A stretch of DNA of 13,522 nucleotides from JAAUQA01 sp036351435 (GCA_036351435.1 JAZBPA010000144.1:1-13522); one strand, 5' to 3'. Positions 1 through 7,913 are shown, counted from the first letter of the stretch. Program-made: numbers and translations. The notes: generated from the sequence alone by a model not told the origin.

Positions 1-121
1 ACAGGTTTCGCAGATTTGTCTGACTCACCCGGAGTTAGCGGAATTGGATCTCAATCCCGTCCTCGCCTATCCAAGTGGCTATGCGATTGTCGATGCGCGG
101 ATGATTTTGGCGGCGGAGTAA
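1..121 (+). CDS. ADP-forming acyl-CoA synthetase / acetate-CoA ligase, C-terminal end (partial)
   Basis: The frame starting at base 2 is open from the window edge and stops with TAA at 119-121, giving the last 39 residues of a protein. They contain ELAELDLNPVLAYPSGYAIV followed by DARMILAAE. This matches the end of the ATP-grasp beta subunit of NDP-forming acyl-CoA synthetases, whose closing motif is ElDiNPl...vDAr. Enzymes of this family convert an acyl-CoA, ADP and phosphate to the acid, CoA and ATP, or run in reverse; some members are protein acetyltransferases. The protein ends right after the ATP-grasp motif, so there is no C-terminal GNAT domain; an N-terminal one cannot be excluded. 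It converges with the RloB-like gene, 97 nt away. Family assignment is fairly safe, substrate unknown. Confidence 0.72.
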   Translation, partial: QVSQICLTHPELAELDLNPVLAYPSGYAIVDARMILAAE

Positions 122-218
122 GACTTTTGAGCGCTACAGTACCGGATCGTTCTGGGAGTCACAGAGGTTAGCGTTGACAGCCACAAATTATCGCCAAAAG
201 TGGATGGTGGGCTTTCTA

Positions 219-908
219 TCAGCACCTGCGCCCATGCGTTTTCGCAAGTTCCAGAAGTTGTTGTACGAGATGATGAACATGGGTAGACGGGTTTTGCTGG
301 CCAGACAGTTCAACATCCTGTTCTACCTTCTGAGCATGCCGGATAGCTGTGTCAATCCGGTGTCGTGATTGACTATAGATGTCTCTTTGCGCCTTGGCGT
401 AAGCGTTAAAGCCAGATTGTTTGCGCAGTTCATGGATAACGACATCGCAAGAAGAACACCGCCCCTTTTTCGCAAAAGGTTGACGGGTATAGATGAAATG
501 CAGCAACAACCAATATTCGAAACAGGGTTCAGAAGGGACAGCTTTGAACGGCTTTCCCAGTTGCTTAATACGGGCTAGAGCAGCTTGGTAAGTGGAATGC
601 TGATCGTGGTCAATGACGCAAAAAACATAATCGTACGGGTCCACACCTAACTGAGCGTCTTCCGCATAAAGCTGTTTTGCGTACGCCACTACTCGGTCAG
701 GAGATGAGCCGGTTTGACCGGGCTCTACCCGCACTCGGGATGTACGGAGTTGATGGAACTCGCACAATTCCTGGAAGTAGAAAGGCTCGGTTTTCATGCC
801 TTCACAAACAATGAGGAAACGTGGACCTGCGACACGATCACGCTGTCGCCGCTCCAATTCAGCTGCCTTTTGTGCCTTCCGCTTCTTGAACAGATCATTT
901 GAACCCAT
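219..908 (-). CDS. rloB: RloB-like TOPRIM-family protein, second gene of an AbiL/RloAB-type pair
   Basis: This 229-aa protein has the RloB family layout. A basic N-terminus (KKRKAQKAAELERRQRDR, 8-25) is followed by FLIVCEGMKTEPFYF (31-45), whose Glu36 is in the position of the TOPRIM glutamate. VFCVIDHDQH (95-104) supplies the Asp pair D100 and D102. SEPCFEYWLLLHF (126-138) and NPSTHVHHLV (206-215) are the other conserved family blocks. RloB was named from ORFs linked to type I restriction loci in Campylobacter, and the lactococcal AbiLii protein belongs to the same family. TOPRIM members of such pairs are thought to be the nuclease or toxic effector released by a partner ATPase. The ATG at 906-908 lies inside the end of the upstream ATPase gene (14-nt overlap), so the two are probably translationally coupled. 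A nuclease role is inferred from the family, not shown by the sequence. Confidence 0.85.
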   Translation of the reverse strand: MGSNDLFKKRKAQKAAELERRQRDRVAGPRFLIVCEGMKTEPFYFQELCEFHQLRTSRVRVEPGQTGSSPDRVVAYAKQLYAEDAQLGVDPYDYVFCVIDHDQHSTYQAALARIKQLGKPFKAVPSEPCFEYWLLLHFIYTRQPFAKKGRCSSCDVVIHELRKQSGFNAYAKAQRDIYSQSRHRIDTAIRHAQKVEQDVELSGQQNPSTHVHHLVQQLLELAKTHGRRC

Positions 909-2184
909 GAAAATCTAAATCCTTCAAAAACGGAATACCTCCATAGCGTCCGTTGAGATAACCGCGTTCGACAGCTTCATTGTCACGCGGGCTGAAATCG
1001 GACAGTGAGTAAAGCTGGGTAGTGTTCCGGGCGTTTTTCTCCGTGAACCAAACCTGATCACGCCGAAGGATTTTCTGACTCAGGATTGTGGTGTCATGGG
1101 TGGTAAATACGAGTTGCGCCTTGCAATTCTGGTAGTGCAACAACTTCACCAGGTAATGGACAATCAGCGGGTGCAAGCTGGTGTCAAGCTCATCGACCAC
1201 CAAAACCCTTTCATTTTCGATCACATCTAACCAAGGACCGGCAAAGGCAAATAGGGCGCGGGTTCCATCTGATTCTTCTTGCTGCTCGAACTCGACCAGT
1301 TCTTGTGTTTCGGTGTCCTTGTGCAGGAAAGCAACCTCAGCGATTTCTTTGTCGGCCATCTCTTGGCTAATTTCATCGCGTAAGCTGACTGGCATATCTT
1401 CGGGCAGCATATCCGGTGAGAAAGGGCGAGTATCGATGCGGATATCGGCAATAGCCAAATCCGCCGAGTTCATGAATTCGAGAACAAATCGTTTGTTTTC
1501 TTTGTTATTGCAACGGCTGATAGTAACCCCGGGAGCCATCAGGATATGATGCGCCTCAAAAATCCTTAGACGTTGCTGAAACCAGTTGAGCACAGGTTTA
1601 AGTTGTTCGTTATTAAGCAGGAGTGCGGTGGAAAGGAATAAGGCATTGCTACGGGTCTGCTCCTGCCAATCCTGACGTTTGCGACCACCTTTAAAAACTG
1701 AACTGAAGCGATACTCGTCCTTTCCCGTATCGCGGTTGAACACTCGTTGGAACCACCTCTGTGCGCGTCCTTGAGGGTAGGCGAATAGCCATTCCTCAGT
1801 AAAACGTTCCCGGTTGCAGCGGAAACCGTACTGATAGCGCACGCTGTCTTCGATAAAGATGACCTCGAATTCGCTATCAGCTGCCCGCGAAGCAGCAGTC
1901 AATTTGAAGGGTGTAACCTCAATTTGCTCGTTGGCCTGACTATCCTTGGCTGAATGGATAACCCGGTAGCGCATGAAATCAAGGGCGCCCACCAAGGTAC
2001 TCTTACCGGACGCATTAGGACCATAGATTACGGCGGAGCGGAGCAGGCTCGGCATGGTATCCGAGGTGCCGGTTGTGAAAGTGTTGAGTTGTTCTAGTTC
2101 CTTAAAATACTTCGAGGCCGCCATGCTTAAAGTTTGGCGTTCCAGAACCGAACGATAATTTTCAACACTAAATTGAACGAGCAT
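895..2184 (-). CDS. AAA15/ABC-type ATPase, RloA/AbiLi-like sensor partner of RloB
   Basis: This 429-aa P-loop ATPase is of the SMC/ABC-like AAA15 type. The N-terminus MLVQFSVENYRSVLERQTLS is the usual opening of this family. Walker A is GPNASGKST (55-63). An ABC-signature-like ESDGTRAL lies at 304-311, Walker B VLVVDELDTSLHP at 327-339 (D331, E332), and the switch histidine in FTTHDTT (H363). The C-terminal NGRYGGIPFL (411-420) is also typical. The family includes the ATPases of RloA, AbiLi, PARIS AriA and OLD-like systems, which sense infection and control a TOPRIM partner. The adjoining RloB-like gene overlaps its last 14 bases, so the pair reads as one two-gene operon with the ATPase first. 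No clear Shine-Dalgarno precedes the ATG at 2182-2184, and there is no nearby restriction-modification gene. All core ATP-binding motifs look intact. The defence role is inferred from family and context. Confidence 0.85.
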   Translation of the reverse strand: MLVQFSVENYRSVLERQTLSMAASKYFKELEQLNTFTTGTSDTMPSLLRSAVIYGPNASGKSTLVGALDFMRYRVIHSAKDSQANEQIEVTPFKLTAASRAADSEFEVIFIEDSVRYQYGFRCNRERFTEEWLFAYPQGRAQRWFQRVFNRDTGKDEYRFSSVFKGGRKRQDWQEQTRSNALFLSTALLLNNEQLKPVLNWFQQRLRIFEAHHILMAPGVTISRCNNKENKRFVLEFMNSADLAIADIRIDTRPFSPDMLPEDMPVSLRDEISQEMADKEIAEVAFLHKDTETQELVEFEQQEESDGTRALFAFAGPWLDVIENERVLVVDELDTSLHPLIVHYLVKLLHYQNCKAQLVFTTHDTTILSQKILRRDQVWFTEKNARNTTQLYSLSDFSPRDNEAVERGYLNGRYGGIPFLKDLDFHGFK

Positions 2185-2214
2185 AATTTATGTCAATTAG
2201 AAACATTTGCTTAT

Positions 2215-2242
2215 TTTCTACTTGTTGACGCAAAAAATGCAA
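2215..2242 (-). promoter_or_regulatory. possible promoter of the ATPase/rloB operon
   Basis: On the minus strand TTGCAT (2242-2237) is followed, 16 nt later, by TAGAAA (2220-2215), about 30 nt before the ATG at 2184. Both boxes match the sigma-70 consensus only in part. The placement inside an AT-rich divergent spacer is the main support. Confidence 0.25.
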
Positions 2243-2256
2243 CCAATTGCGCGAAT

Positions 2257-2284
2257 TTGACAGGATAATTACCCTGAATAACAT
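2257..2284 (+). promoter_or_regulatory. possible sigma-70 promoter of the 488-aa membrane protein gene
   Basis: A perfect TTGACA (2257-2262) is followed, after 16 nt, by TAACAT (2279-2284), a four-of-six match to the -10 box. It sits in the 187-nt divergent region between the defence operon and the plus-strand gene starting at 2372. The leader of about 80 nt holds no clear Shine-Dalgarno close to that start. Confidence 0.35.
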
Positions 2285-2371
2285 CCTAACTCAACTTGCA
2301 ATCAAACCAAGAGTTTGTAATGCTTTCCTCGCAAGCCCGCCCGGACCGGCTCACCGCAACGATTAGTCTAA

Positions 2372-3838
2372 ATGTACAAAGCTTTACGTGTCGCCTACGT
2401 CTTGCTGCTCGTCACTGGCGTGATCTTCGGTTATTTTTGGTACGCCTTTTCGACTCACGTCGAGACAGTCCTTAAAGCCTTGGAGCCGGATGTCCGGGTT
2501 GAATACGCTTATCTGCGTGTCTCCCCATTTGTTGGCGTCAGCATTCACGATGTCGACGTGCACAGTCCCCATTTTGCAGACAGCATTCATATCGCCGCCG
2601 TTAAATTGGATGAACTGAACACGTTCGGTTTGTTCAATATCGATCGTTCGCTGAAACGTGATACTTTGCCCAAATCATTGCGATTGCGCGTTCAGCAACT
2701 GACTTTCGATTTATACGGTGATGCCTTCCGGCAACGGCGGGAGCTGTTTTCCACTTATCATTCTTTGGGTTGTGACGATGCTGCCGCATGGAATCTCGAC
2801 ATGCTACGCGGCATGGGTTACCGAACGATCCGGGTCGATGGTGCGGTGGATTATAACTTCGATGAATTCACCCATCGGCTGGCTGCCAAAGCCCTTGTTC
2901 ATGCCGACAAAATTGCATCGTTTGAGGCAGAGGCGACGTTCGCCGTGCCTAGGCCGTCAGCCCTGTTGGCCACGTTGCCGACGCTATCGTTTATCACGTT
3001 ACAGCAAGCCCCGCCGCAATTGGTTAACGCCGAGGTTATGCTGCGGGATGACTCATTCAACTCCCGTAAGAATCGTCTATGTGCGCAAAAAAGAGGCGAT
3101 TCAGTGGAAGGGTTTATTGCCGAACATCTCCGTCAAGCACCCAAAACAATGCAGGCGCGTGGCATGACCTTCGGCCCTGGGTTGGTCGAAGCATACCGAC
3201 AATACATTACCGCTCAAGATGGTCAGGTCACGGTTACTGCTCAGCCCGAAAACTCACTCGAACTTGCTGAGTTTTCGTCTCGCCCCCCTGAATTACTGCT
3301 CAAGTTGATGAATCTTGCGGCTCAGGTCAATGGCGAAGCGATCACCAATCTATCAGTGGCTTTTCATGATCCGATCCTACCGGAACCCTCAGTAGTTGAG
3401 TCGCCTGCGCCGATTGAAGATACTCAAGCGCCGTTACCTGAGACCACTCTGTCCGATAACCCCCGATTATCTGCTCCGGCAACGAGACCTGCTGAAAATG
3501 CCGCGCCATCCACCACCGCAAGATCGACAGCGCCGCCAAAGTCATTACTGGCTTTACCAACGGTTAAAATCTCGCCAGAGTTGTCCGCAGAATCGCCTGC
3601 TACCCGCTGGCTTACCTTGAAGACACCACAGAATCGATCGCTTCGAATACCCACTACCGAACTGTCTGAGTATGTTGATCAGTCGGCGATTGTGACATTG
3701 ACTGACGGCAGAGCCCATAAAGGCAAACTCGCTGCAGTCACTAGGAGCAACTTGCAACTGGGCTTAGAGATTCCGGGTGGCACAGTGGGTTTCACGATAC
3801 AACTGGACGAGATTGAAGAGATTCGCCTTTTGCCTTGA
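2372..3838 (+). CDS. membrane-anchored protein with C-terminal Sm-like segment, function unknown
   Basis: I do not recognise this 488-aa protein by name. One hydrophobic helix (about 8-26, VAYVLLLVTGVIFGYFWYAF) follows a short basic start, so it should be anchored in the inner membrane with the bulk outside the cytoplasm. Residues about 40-120 (VEYAYLRVSPFVGVSIHDVD and on) loosely resemble the first strands of AsmA/DUF748-type proteins. A long Pro/Ala/Thr-rich linker covers about 332-395. The last 50 residues (IVTLTDGRAHKGKLAAVTRS, 440-459, up to DEIEEIRLLP) have the look of an Sm-like beta barrel: a strand with TDGR, a GK turn and a closing EIEEIRLL strand. An in-frame TAA lies directly before the ATG, which fixes the upstream limit; there is no strong Shine-Dalgarno. 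It is followed 102 nt later by egtB, and a functional link is not evident. Confidence 0.75.
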   Translation: MYKALRVAYVLLLVTGVIFGYFWYAFSTHVETVLKALEPDVRVEYAYLRVSPFVGVSIHDVDVHSPHFADSIHIAAVKLDELNTFGLFNIDRSLKRDTLPKSLRLRVQQLTFDLYGDAFRQRRELFSTYHSLGCDDAAAWNLDMLRGMGYRTIRVDGAVDYNFDEFTHRLAAKALVHADKIASFEAEATFAVPRPSALLATLPTLSFITLQQAPPQLVNAEVMLRDDSFNSRKNRLCAQKRGDSVEGFIAEHLRQAPKTMQARGMTFGPGLVEAYRQYITAQDGQVTVTAQPENSLELAEFSSRPPELLLKLMNLAAQVNGEAITNLSVAFHDPILPEPSVVESPAPIEDTQAPLPETTLSDNPRLSAPATRPAENAAPSTTARSTAPPKSLLALPTVKISPELSAESPATRWLTLKTPQNRSLRIPTTELSEYVDQSAIVTLTDGRAHKGKLAAVTRSNLQLGLEIPGGTVGFTIQLDEIEEIRLLP

Positions 3839-3928
3839 AAAAAATTCCGCTGTTTATTCAATTTTAACTTAATCGCAATACCCTTCTGCCCGATGAACAA
3901 TCATTCGCTATTGCACTCAATCGCCGGA

Positions 3929-3933
3929 TAGGA
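3929..3933 (+). promoter_or_regulatory. ribosome binding site of egtB
   Basis: TAGGA lies 7 nt before the ATG at 3941 and supports that start. The 102-nt spacer before egtB shows no convincing promoter, so egtBD may have its own weak promoter or be read from the gene upstream. Confidence 0.5.
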
Positions 3934-3940
3934 CAAATCG

Positions 3941-5239
3941 ATGAATGCACCCTTACAGTATCCCACCGAAGTTGCCTCGGATTGCGCCACCACTCGTGAG
4001 ACTGTGCTGGCTCGTTACCAAAACGTTCGCAACCAAACAGAAGCATTATGTCAACCACTGGAGCCAGAAGATTATTGCATCCAGACCATGCCGGACGTGA
4101 GTCCGACTAAATGGCATATTGCCCATGTGAGCTGGTTTTTCGAGACGTTTCTGTTAATCCCTTTCCTGCCGGGGTATTCGGTTTTTAATGAGCGGTTCGA
4201 TTATTTATTCAACTCGTATTATCTCACTCACGGCACTCCCTTTTCGCGTCCGCAACGCGGCTTGCTGTCGCGTCCGACGGTAGCCGAAATTTACCGTTAC
4301 CGGGCCCATGTGGACGAGGCCATGAGACAGGCCATCATGAACTTGGATGAGTCACAGTGGGAAGCGTTCGCCAACCGCACTGTGCTAGGGCTTAATCATG
4401 AGCAGCAGCATCAGGAATTATTATTAACCGACATTAAACACGTATTTGCCTTTAATCCGCTGCGTCCGGTTTACCATGAAGCGAAGCCGACAACTGTGCC
4501 AACCCATTCGGCGGCTCAGCAATGGGTAGATTACCCGGGCGGCATTCATTGGCTCGGGAATACCGGCGAGGCGTTTTGTTTCGACAACGAAACACCGCGC
4601 CACCGGGTTTTTCTGAACGATTTTGCGCTAGCGTCACGGTTGGTGACCAACGGCGAATTTCTAGAATTCATGACCGCTGGTGGGTATCAAAATCCCGAGT
4701 ATTGGCTCTCCGAAGGCTGGAGCACGGTACAGGAACAAGGCTGGCAAGCGCCGCTATATTGGGAACAACTCGAAGGACGCTGGTGGTCAATGACCTTGTC
4801 TGGGATGCGCCCCGTAGACGAACATGAGCCGGTTTGTCACGTTAGTCTCTATGAAGCCGACGCTTACGCTCACTGGGCCGGCAAGCGGTTGCCCAGCGAG
4901 GCGGAATGGGAGTTAGCGGCGATCCAGCAAGCAATAAAGGGAAACTTCCGCGAATCCGGGCAACTGCATCCCCGTGCAATCAATACTGAACAAACTCCAG
5001 CCCAATTGTATGGCGATGTATGGGAGTGGACCCAGACGGCGTATTCGCCGTATCCAGGCTTTCGAGCCCTGGCCGGTTCGCTGGGCGAATATAACGGCAA
5101 GTTTATGAGCAGCCAAATGATCCTGCGCGGCGGTTCTTGCATCACCCCCCAGTCTCACATTCGTCCTTCTTACCGCAATTTTTTCTACCCCGGTGACCGA
5201 TGGCAATTTTCCGGGATTCGGCTGGCGGATGATCGATAA
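3941..5239 (+). CDS. egtB: EgtB, ergothioneine biosynthesis sulfoxide synthase
   Basis: EgtB is a non-haem iron enzyme that joins trimethylhistidine (hercynine) to a cysteine or gamma-glutamylcysteine thiol with oxygen, forming the sulfoxide intermediate of ergothioneine. The 432-aa length is normal for the family. An N-terminal DinB-like domain carries KWHIAHVSWFFETFLL (58-73) and GLNHEQQHQELLL (150-162). H62, H153 and H157 match the three iron ligands of the mycobacterial enzyme. From about 195 a formylglycine-generating-enzyme-like domain follows, with YPGGIHWLGN, TNGEFLEFMTAGGY, AGKRLPSEAEWE (313-324), GDVWEWT and ILRGGSC (394-400). The stop codon overlaps the egtD start (TAATG). It is not fused to a methyltransferase, which argues against OvoA. 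With no egtA or egtC in the window the thiol donor is open; proteobacterial EgtBs of this two-gene arrangement may use cysteine directly. Confidence 0.95.
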   Translation: MNAPLQYPTEVASDCATTRETVLARYQNVRNQTEALCQPLEPEDYCIQTMPDVSPTKWHIAHVSWFFETFLLIPFLPGYSVFNERFDYLFNSYYLTHGTPFSRPQRGLLSRPTVAEIYRYRAHVDEAMRQAIMNLDESQWEAFANRTVLGLNHEQQHQELLLTDIKHVFAFNPLRPVYHEAKPTTVPTHSAAQQWVDYPGGIHWLGNTGEAFCFDNETPRHRVFLNDFALASRLVTNGEFLEFMTAGGYQNPEYWLSEGWSTVQEQGWQAPLYWEQLEGRWWSMTLSGMRPVDEHEPVCHVSLYEADAYAHWAGKRLPSEAEWELAAIQQAIKGNFRESGQLHPRAINTEQTPAQLYGDVWEWTQTAYSPYPGFRALAGSLGEYNGKFMSSQMILRGGSCITPQSHIRPSYRNFFYPGDRWQFSGIRLADDR

Positions 5240-6207
5240 TGGCTGAAACGCACGCAATCCGTTTTTACGATCATCAACCCGACTTCGCGAGTCTGCGTGA
5301 TGAAGTTCTGGCTGGTTTGAATGCGCAACCGAAGTTAATCCCACCCAAGTTTTTTTACGATGAACGGGGTTCGCAATTATTCGATGCCATTTGCGAGTTG
5401 CCGGAATACTATCCCACCCGCGCCGAGATCGCGATTTTACAAAATCACGCCCATGAGATCGCCGAGCTTGCCGGGCCGGAAACGCTGTTGATCGAGCTGG
5501 GCAGCGGTGCCAGCAAAAAAGTGCGCTTGTTACTGGAAGCGGTACGGCCTGCCGTGTACATGGGCGTCGATATTTCCAAAAACTTTTTGCTGCAAGCAAC
5601 GGCCAGGTTGGCCGTTGATTACCCCTGGCTGGATGTACATGCGGCCTGTGCTGATTTCAGTCAAAGCTTGAATCTGTCTTACTGTCCGACAGAGTTCAGA
5701 AAGTTGGCGTTCTTCCCCGGTTCCAGTATCGGCAATTTCGATACGGCCCAGGCCATTGTTTTCCTAGAACAACTTAAAGAAACGTTGTTGCCGGACGGCG
5801 CTTTGCTGATTGGCGTCGATCTCAAAAAAGACTCCCGCATACTCAATGCAGCGTATAACGATGCTCAAGGCGTGACCGCGGATTTTAATTTGAATCTGCT
5901 GCAACGGATTAAAAACGAGCTGGATACTGATCTAGACCCTGAGCAATTCGAACACCGCGCCTTTTATAACGAGTCTCAGGGACGGATAGAAATGCATCTC
6001 GTCAGTCGCCAGTCGCAGCAGCTCAGGATTGAAGATCAGCGTTTCTCGTTCGAGGCGGGTGAGACGGTTCATACGGAAAGCTCTTATAAATACAGCGTCG
6101 ATGAATTTCAACACTTAGCCATCGCGGCAGGTTACCAACCCGAGCAAGTTTGGCTTGATAACCAGAATCTATTCAGCGTGCATTATCTGCATTTAAGCGG
6201 GATTTAA
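5239..6207 (+). CDS. egtD: EgtD, L-histidine N-alpha-methyltransferase
   Basis: EgtD transfers three methyl groups from S-adenosylmethionine to the alpha-amino group of histidine, giving hercynine, the substrate of EgtB. The 322-aa length equals that of the characterised mycobacterial enzyme. Visible motifs are LPEYYPTRAE (54-63), the SAM-binding loop LIELGSGASKK (84-94), FFPGSSIGNF (158-167) with the histidine-binding Asn166, GVDLKKD (192-198), and VHTESSYKYS (277-286), whose E280 and S282 fit the residues that hold the imidazole ring. The ATG shares its first base with the last base of the egtB stop, so translation is very likely coupled. No C-S lyase (egtE) follows. That step must be done by a pyridoxal-phosphate enzyme elsewhere or by a general one. 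Confidence 0.95.
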   Translation: MAETHAIRFYDHQPDFASLRDEVLAGLNAQPKLIPPKFFYDERGSQLFDAICELPEYYPTRAEIAILQNHAHEIAELAGPETLLIELGSGASKKVRLLLEAVRPAVYMGVDISKNFLLQATARLAVDYPWLDVHAACADFSQSLNLSYCPTEFRKLAFFPGSSIGNFDTAQAIVFLEQLKETLLPDGALLIGVDLKKDSRILNAAYNDAQGVTADFNLNLLQRIKNELDTDLDPEQFEHRAFYNESQGRIEMHLVSRQSQQLRIEDQRFSFEAGETVHTESSYKYSVDEFQHLAIAAGYQPEQVWLDNQNLFSVHYLHLSGI

Positions 6208-6279
6208 GCGCGGCAAACTCAACGCTCCTCAGCCGCATTCAACATCAGAGGTATCTGTTCCGCATTACCGAGCACGATT

Positions 6280-6322
6280 AGTTGACTTTGTGTCACGCCC
6301 GCTTATTTTTAAACAGTCAACT
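6280..6322 (+). promoter_or_regulatory. candidate promoter with an 8-bp inverted repeat ahead of the Hsp70 gene
   Basis: TTGACT (6282-6287) and TATTTT (6304-6309), 16 nt apart, form a plausible sigma-70 promoter 30 nt before the Hsp70 ATG. AGTTGACT (6280-6287) and AGTCAACT (6315-6322) are perfect inverted copies on either side of the -10 region, so one arm is the -35 box itself. This could be an operator. No sigma-32 heat-shock promoter was recognised. The rest of the 131-nt spacer after egtD (6208-6338) shows nothing clear. Confidence 0.35.
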
Positions 6323-6338
6323 TTAGAGTAAACGTACT

Positions 6339-7877
6339 ATGTCCTACGCCGTTGGTATCGATCTGGGCACGGTGAATTCCGTGGTGTCGGTTTATCGTCG
6401 AGGGGTGGTGGAAACGATTCCTATCGATGGGCGACGTTCCATGCCTTCGGTAGTGTCTTTTTGCAATGACGGTAGCGTGCTGGTCGGTGCGCCGGCCAAA
6501 TCCCGGCTATTAGTAGATTCTGTCAATACGATAACGTCTGTCAAACGTTTCATAGGCGATCACGCTAAGGTATACCATGTGGGCCGTCGCGCGCTGTCGC
6601 CAGTGAATATCAGCAGCCTTATACTCCGCCGACTGATTCAAGGTGCGCGGGAGTATTTGGGCGAAGACGTTTGGAATGCGGTGATTACAGTGCCCGCTTA
6701 CTTTACCGAAGCACAACGCGAACAGACCAAGCGTGCCGGTGAAGCAGCCGGCTTGAATGTATTGCGCTTGATTCCTGAGCCAACAGCGGCGGTAATTGCC
6801 TACAGTCTGGACCAAGACCGCGATCAAACCATCATGGTATATGACCTAGGCGGTGGCACGTTTGATGTGTCCATCCTGCAGGTTAAAGGCAATGACTTCG
6901 AAGTACTAGCCGTTGGGGGCAACAACAACCTGGGTGGCAATGATTTCGATCAGGAAATTATGCACTGGGTTAGTGAACAATTTCGCTCTCAGACCGGACT
7001 CGACGTGTTGGGATCGAACTCACGAGAAGCTATCCTGGCACGCCAGCGTCTCAAAAAAGCCACTGAAGCCGCCAAGATTAAACTCTCGCAGAGCGAATAC
7101 GCAGCCATCACCGTACCCGATTGCATGGGCTATCCATTGGATACAACGATCAGCCGGGCCCAGTACGACACGCTGATCGAACCGCAACTGCAACTCACTG
7201 TAGCCAGTATGCGTTCGGTGTTGCACGATGCTGAACTGCTCCCGCGCGATATTGTTCGGGTGATTTTAGTCGGCAGCTCTACCAAAAGCCCTGCTGTGCA
7301 GGCGGCGATCGCGCGGGAAATTAAACAACCCTGTATCGCCAACCGAGTTGATGAAGTGGTTGCGCACGGTGCCGCCATCATGGCGGCTAATCTATTCTTG
7401 CCTGAAGCCAGCGACACTGTGCCGGTGCGGGTCAGCAACGTGACCGGCCATTCGTTAGGAGTGGATATGCTCAACGAACACAGCGAACTGGCTTTCCAGG
7501 CGTTGATCCCCCGGCAAACGGCATATCCTTGCAAGCGCGGATACTTGGGTTTTACCAATCGCCCCGGCCAGGAAAAAGTCGTTCTCACCGTCTATCGTGG
7601 TGAGGACTGCAACCCCCGGCAAAATACTTATTTAGGCCAGCTGACTTTGCCGGTCGCCCCGCCGCAGCAGAACATGGTCCCTATCGGTGTGGTATTCGAA
7701 TTAGACGCCGATGGAATTATTCACTTTACTGCGGTGCAATTACCAGGCAACTTGAAAAGCCGCCCCATCGTGCAATACGCTAACGAACATAATGGTGCGC
7801 TGGATGTGCCCGCTGCCGAGGCGTTGCTGCGCTCTGGAGATGCGCGAGCAAAAACAATTCGGATCATAAGCGAATAG
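6339..7877 (+). CDS. short Hsp70-family chaperone lacking the alpha-helical lid
   Basis: This 512-aa Hsp70 protein has a complete nucleotide-binding domain and then only the beta part of the substrate-binding domain. Seen in order: phosphate loop 1 GIDLGTVNSVV (6-16), VKRFIG with the catalytic lysine (68-73), VPAYFTEAQREQTKRAGEAA (118-137), EPTAAVIAY (147-155), phosphate loop 2 VYDLGGGTFDVSIL (167-180), and the adenosine motif ILVGSSTKSPAV (309-320). The beta domain runs from about 366 and ends with FELDADGIIHFTA (453-465). DnaK continues for more than 100 residues as the helical lid; here the protein stops. The linker, DVLLLD in DnaK, reads DTVPVRVSNVT, and the second Thr of GTTN is Val. It is not HscA, because no Isc genes are near, and it is too diverged to be the main DnaK. 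The GrpE-like gene 36 nt downstream is probably its exchange factor. Substrates are unknown. Confidence 0.9.
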   Translation: MSYAVGIDLGTVNSVVSVYRRGVVETIPIDGRRSMPSVVSFCNDGSVLVGAPAKSRLLVDSVNTITSVKRFIGDHAKVYHVGRRALSPVNISSLILRRLIQGAREYLGEDVWNAVITVPAYFTEAQREQTKRAGEAAGLNVLRLIPEPTAAVIAYSLDQDRDQTIMVYDLGGGTFDVSILQVKGNDFEVLAVGGNNNLGGNDFDQEIMHWVSEQFRSQTGLDVLGSNSREAILARQRLKKATEAAKIKLSQSEYAAITVPDCMGYPLDTTISRAQYDTLIEPQLQLTVASMRSVLHDAELLPRDIVRVILVGSSTKSPAVQAAIAREIKQPCIANRVDEVVAHGAAIMAANLFLPEASDTVPVRVSNVTGHSLGVDMLNEHSELAFQALIPRQTAYPCKRGYLGFTNRPGQEKVVLTVYRGEDCNPRQNTYLGQLTLPVAPPQQNMVPIGVVFELDADGIIHFTAVQLPGNLKSRPIVQYANEHNGALDVPAAEALLRSGDARAKTIRIISE

Positions 7878-7913
7878 AAAAATCGACCCGATAATCAGAC
7901 GCGGAACACTCCA

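Noticed and set aside
122..218. Spacer between the acyl-CoA synthetase end and the RloB-like gene
   Set aside because: Searched for a terminator or small RNA between the converging genes; only scattered short complementarity was seen.
2718..3167. Open frame of 149 codons inside the 488-aa membrane protein gene
   Set aside because: Out-of-frame shadow with basic, Trp/Arg-rich low-quality translation and no ribosome site.
4913..5599. Long open frame (228 codons) on the minus strand across the egtB-egtD junction
   Set aside because: It lies fully opposite two clearly identified genes, and its translation is Arg/Pro-rich without any motif.
6210..6236. GCGGC/GCCGC pair after egtD as a terminator
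   Set aside because: Five base pairs, a 17-nt loop and no T-run.
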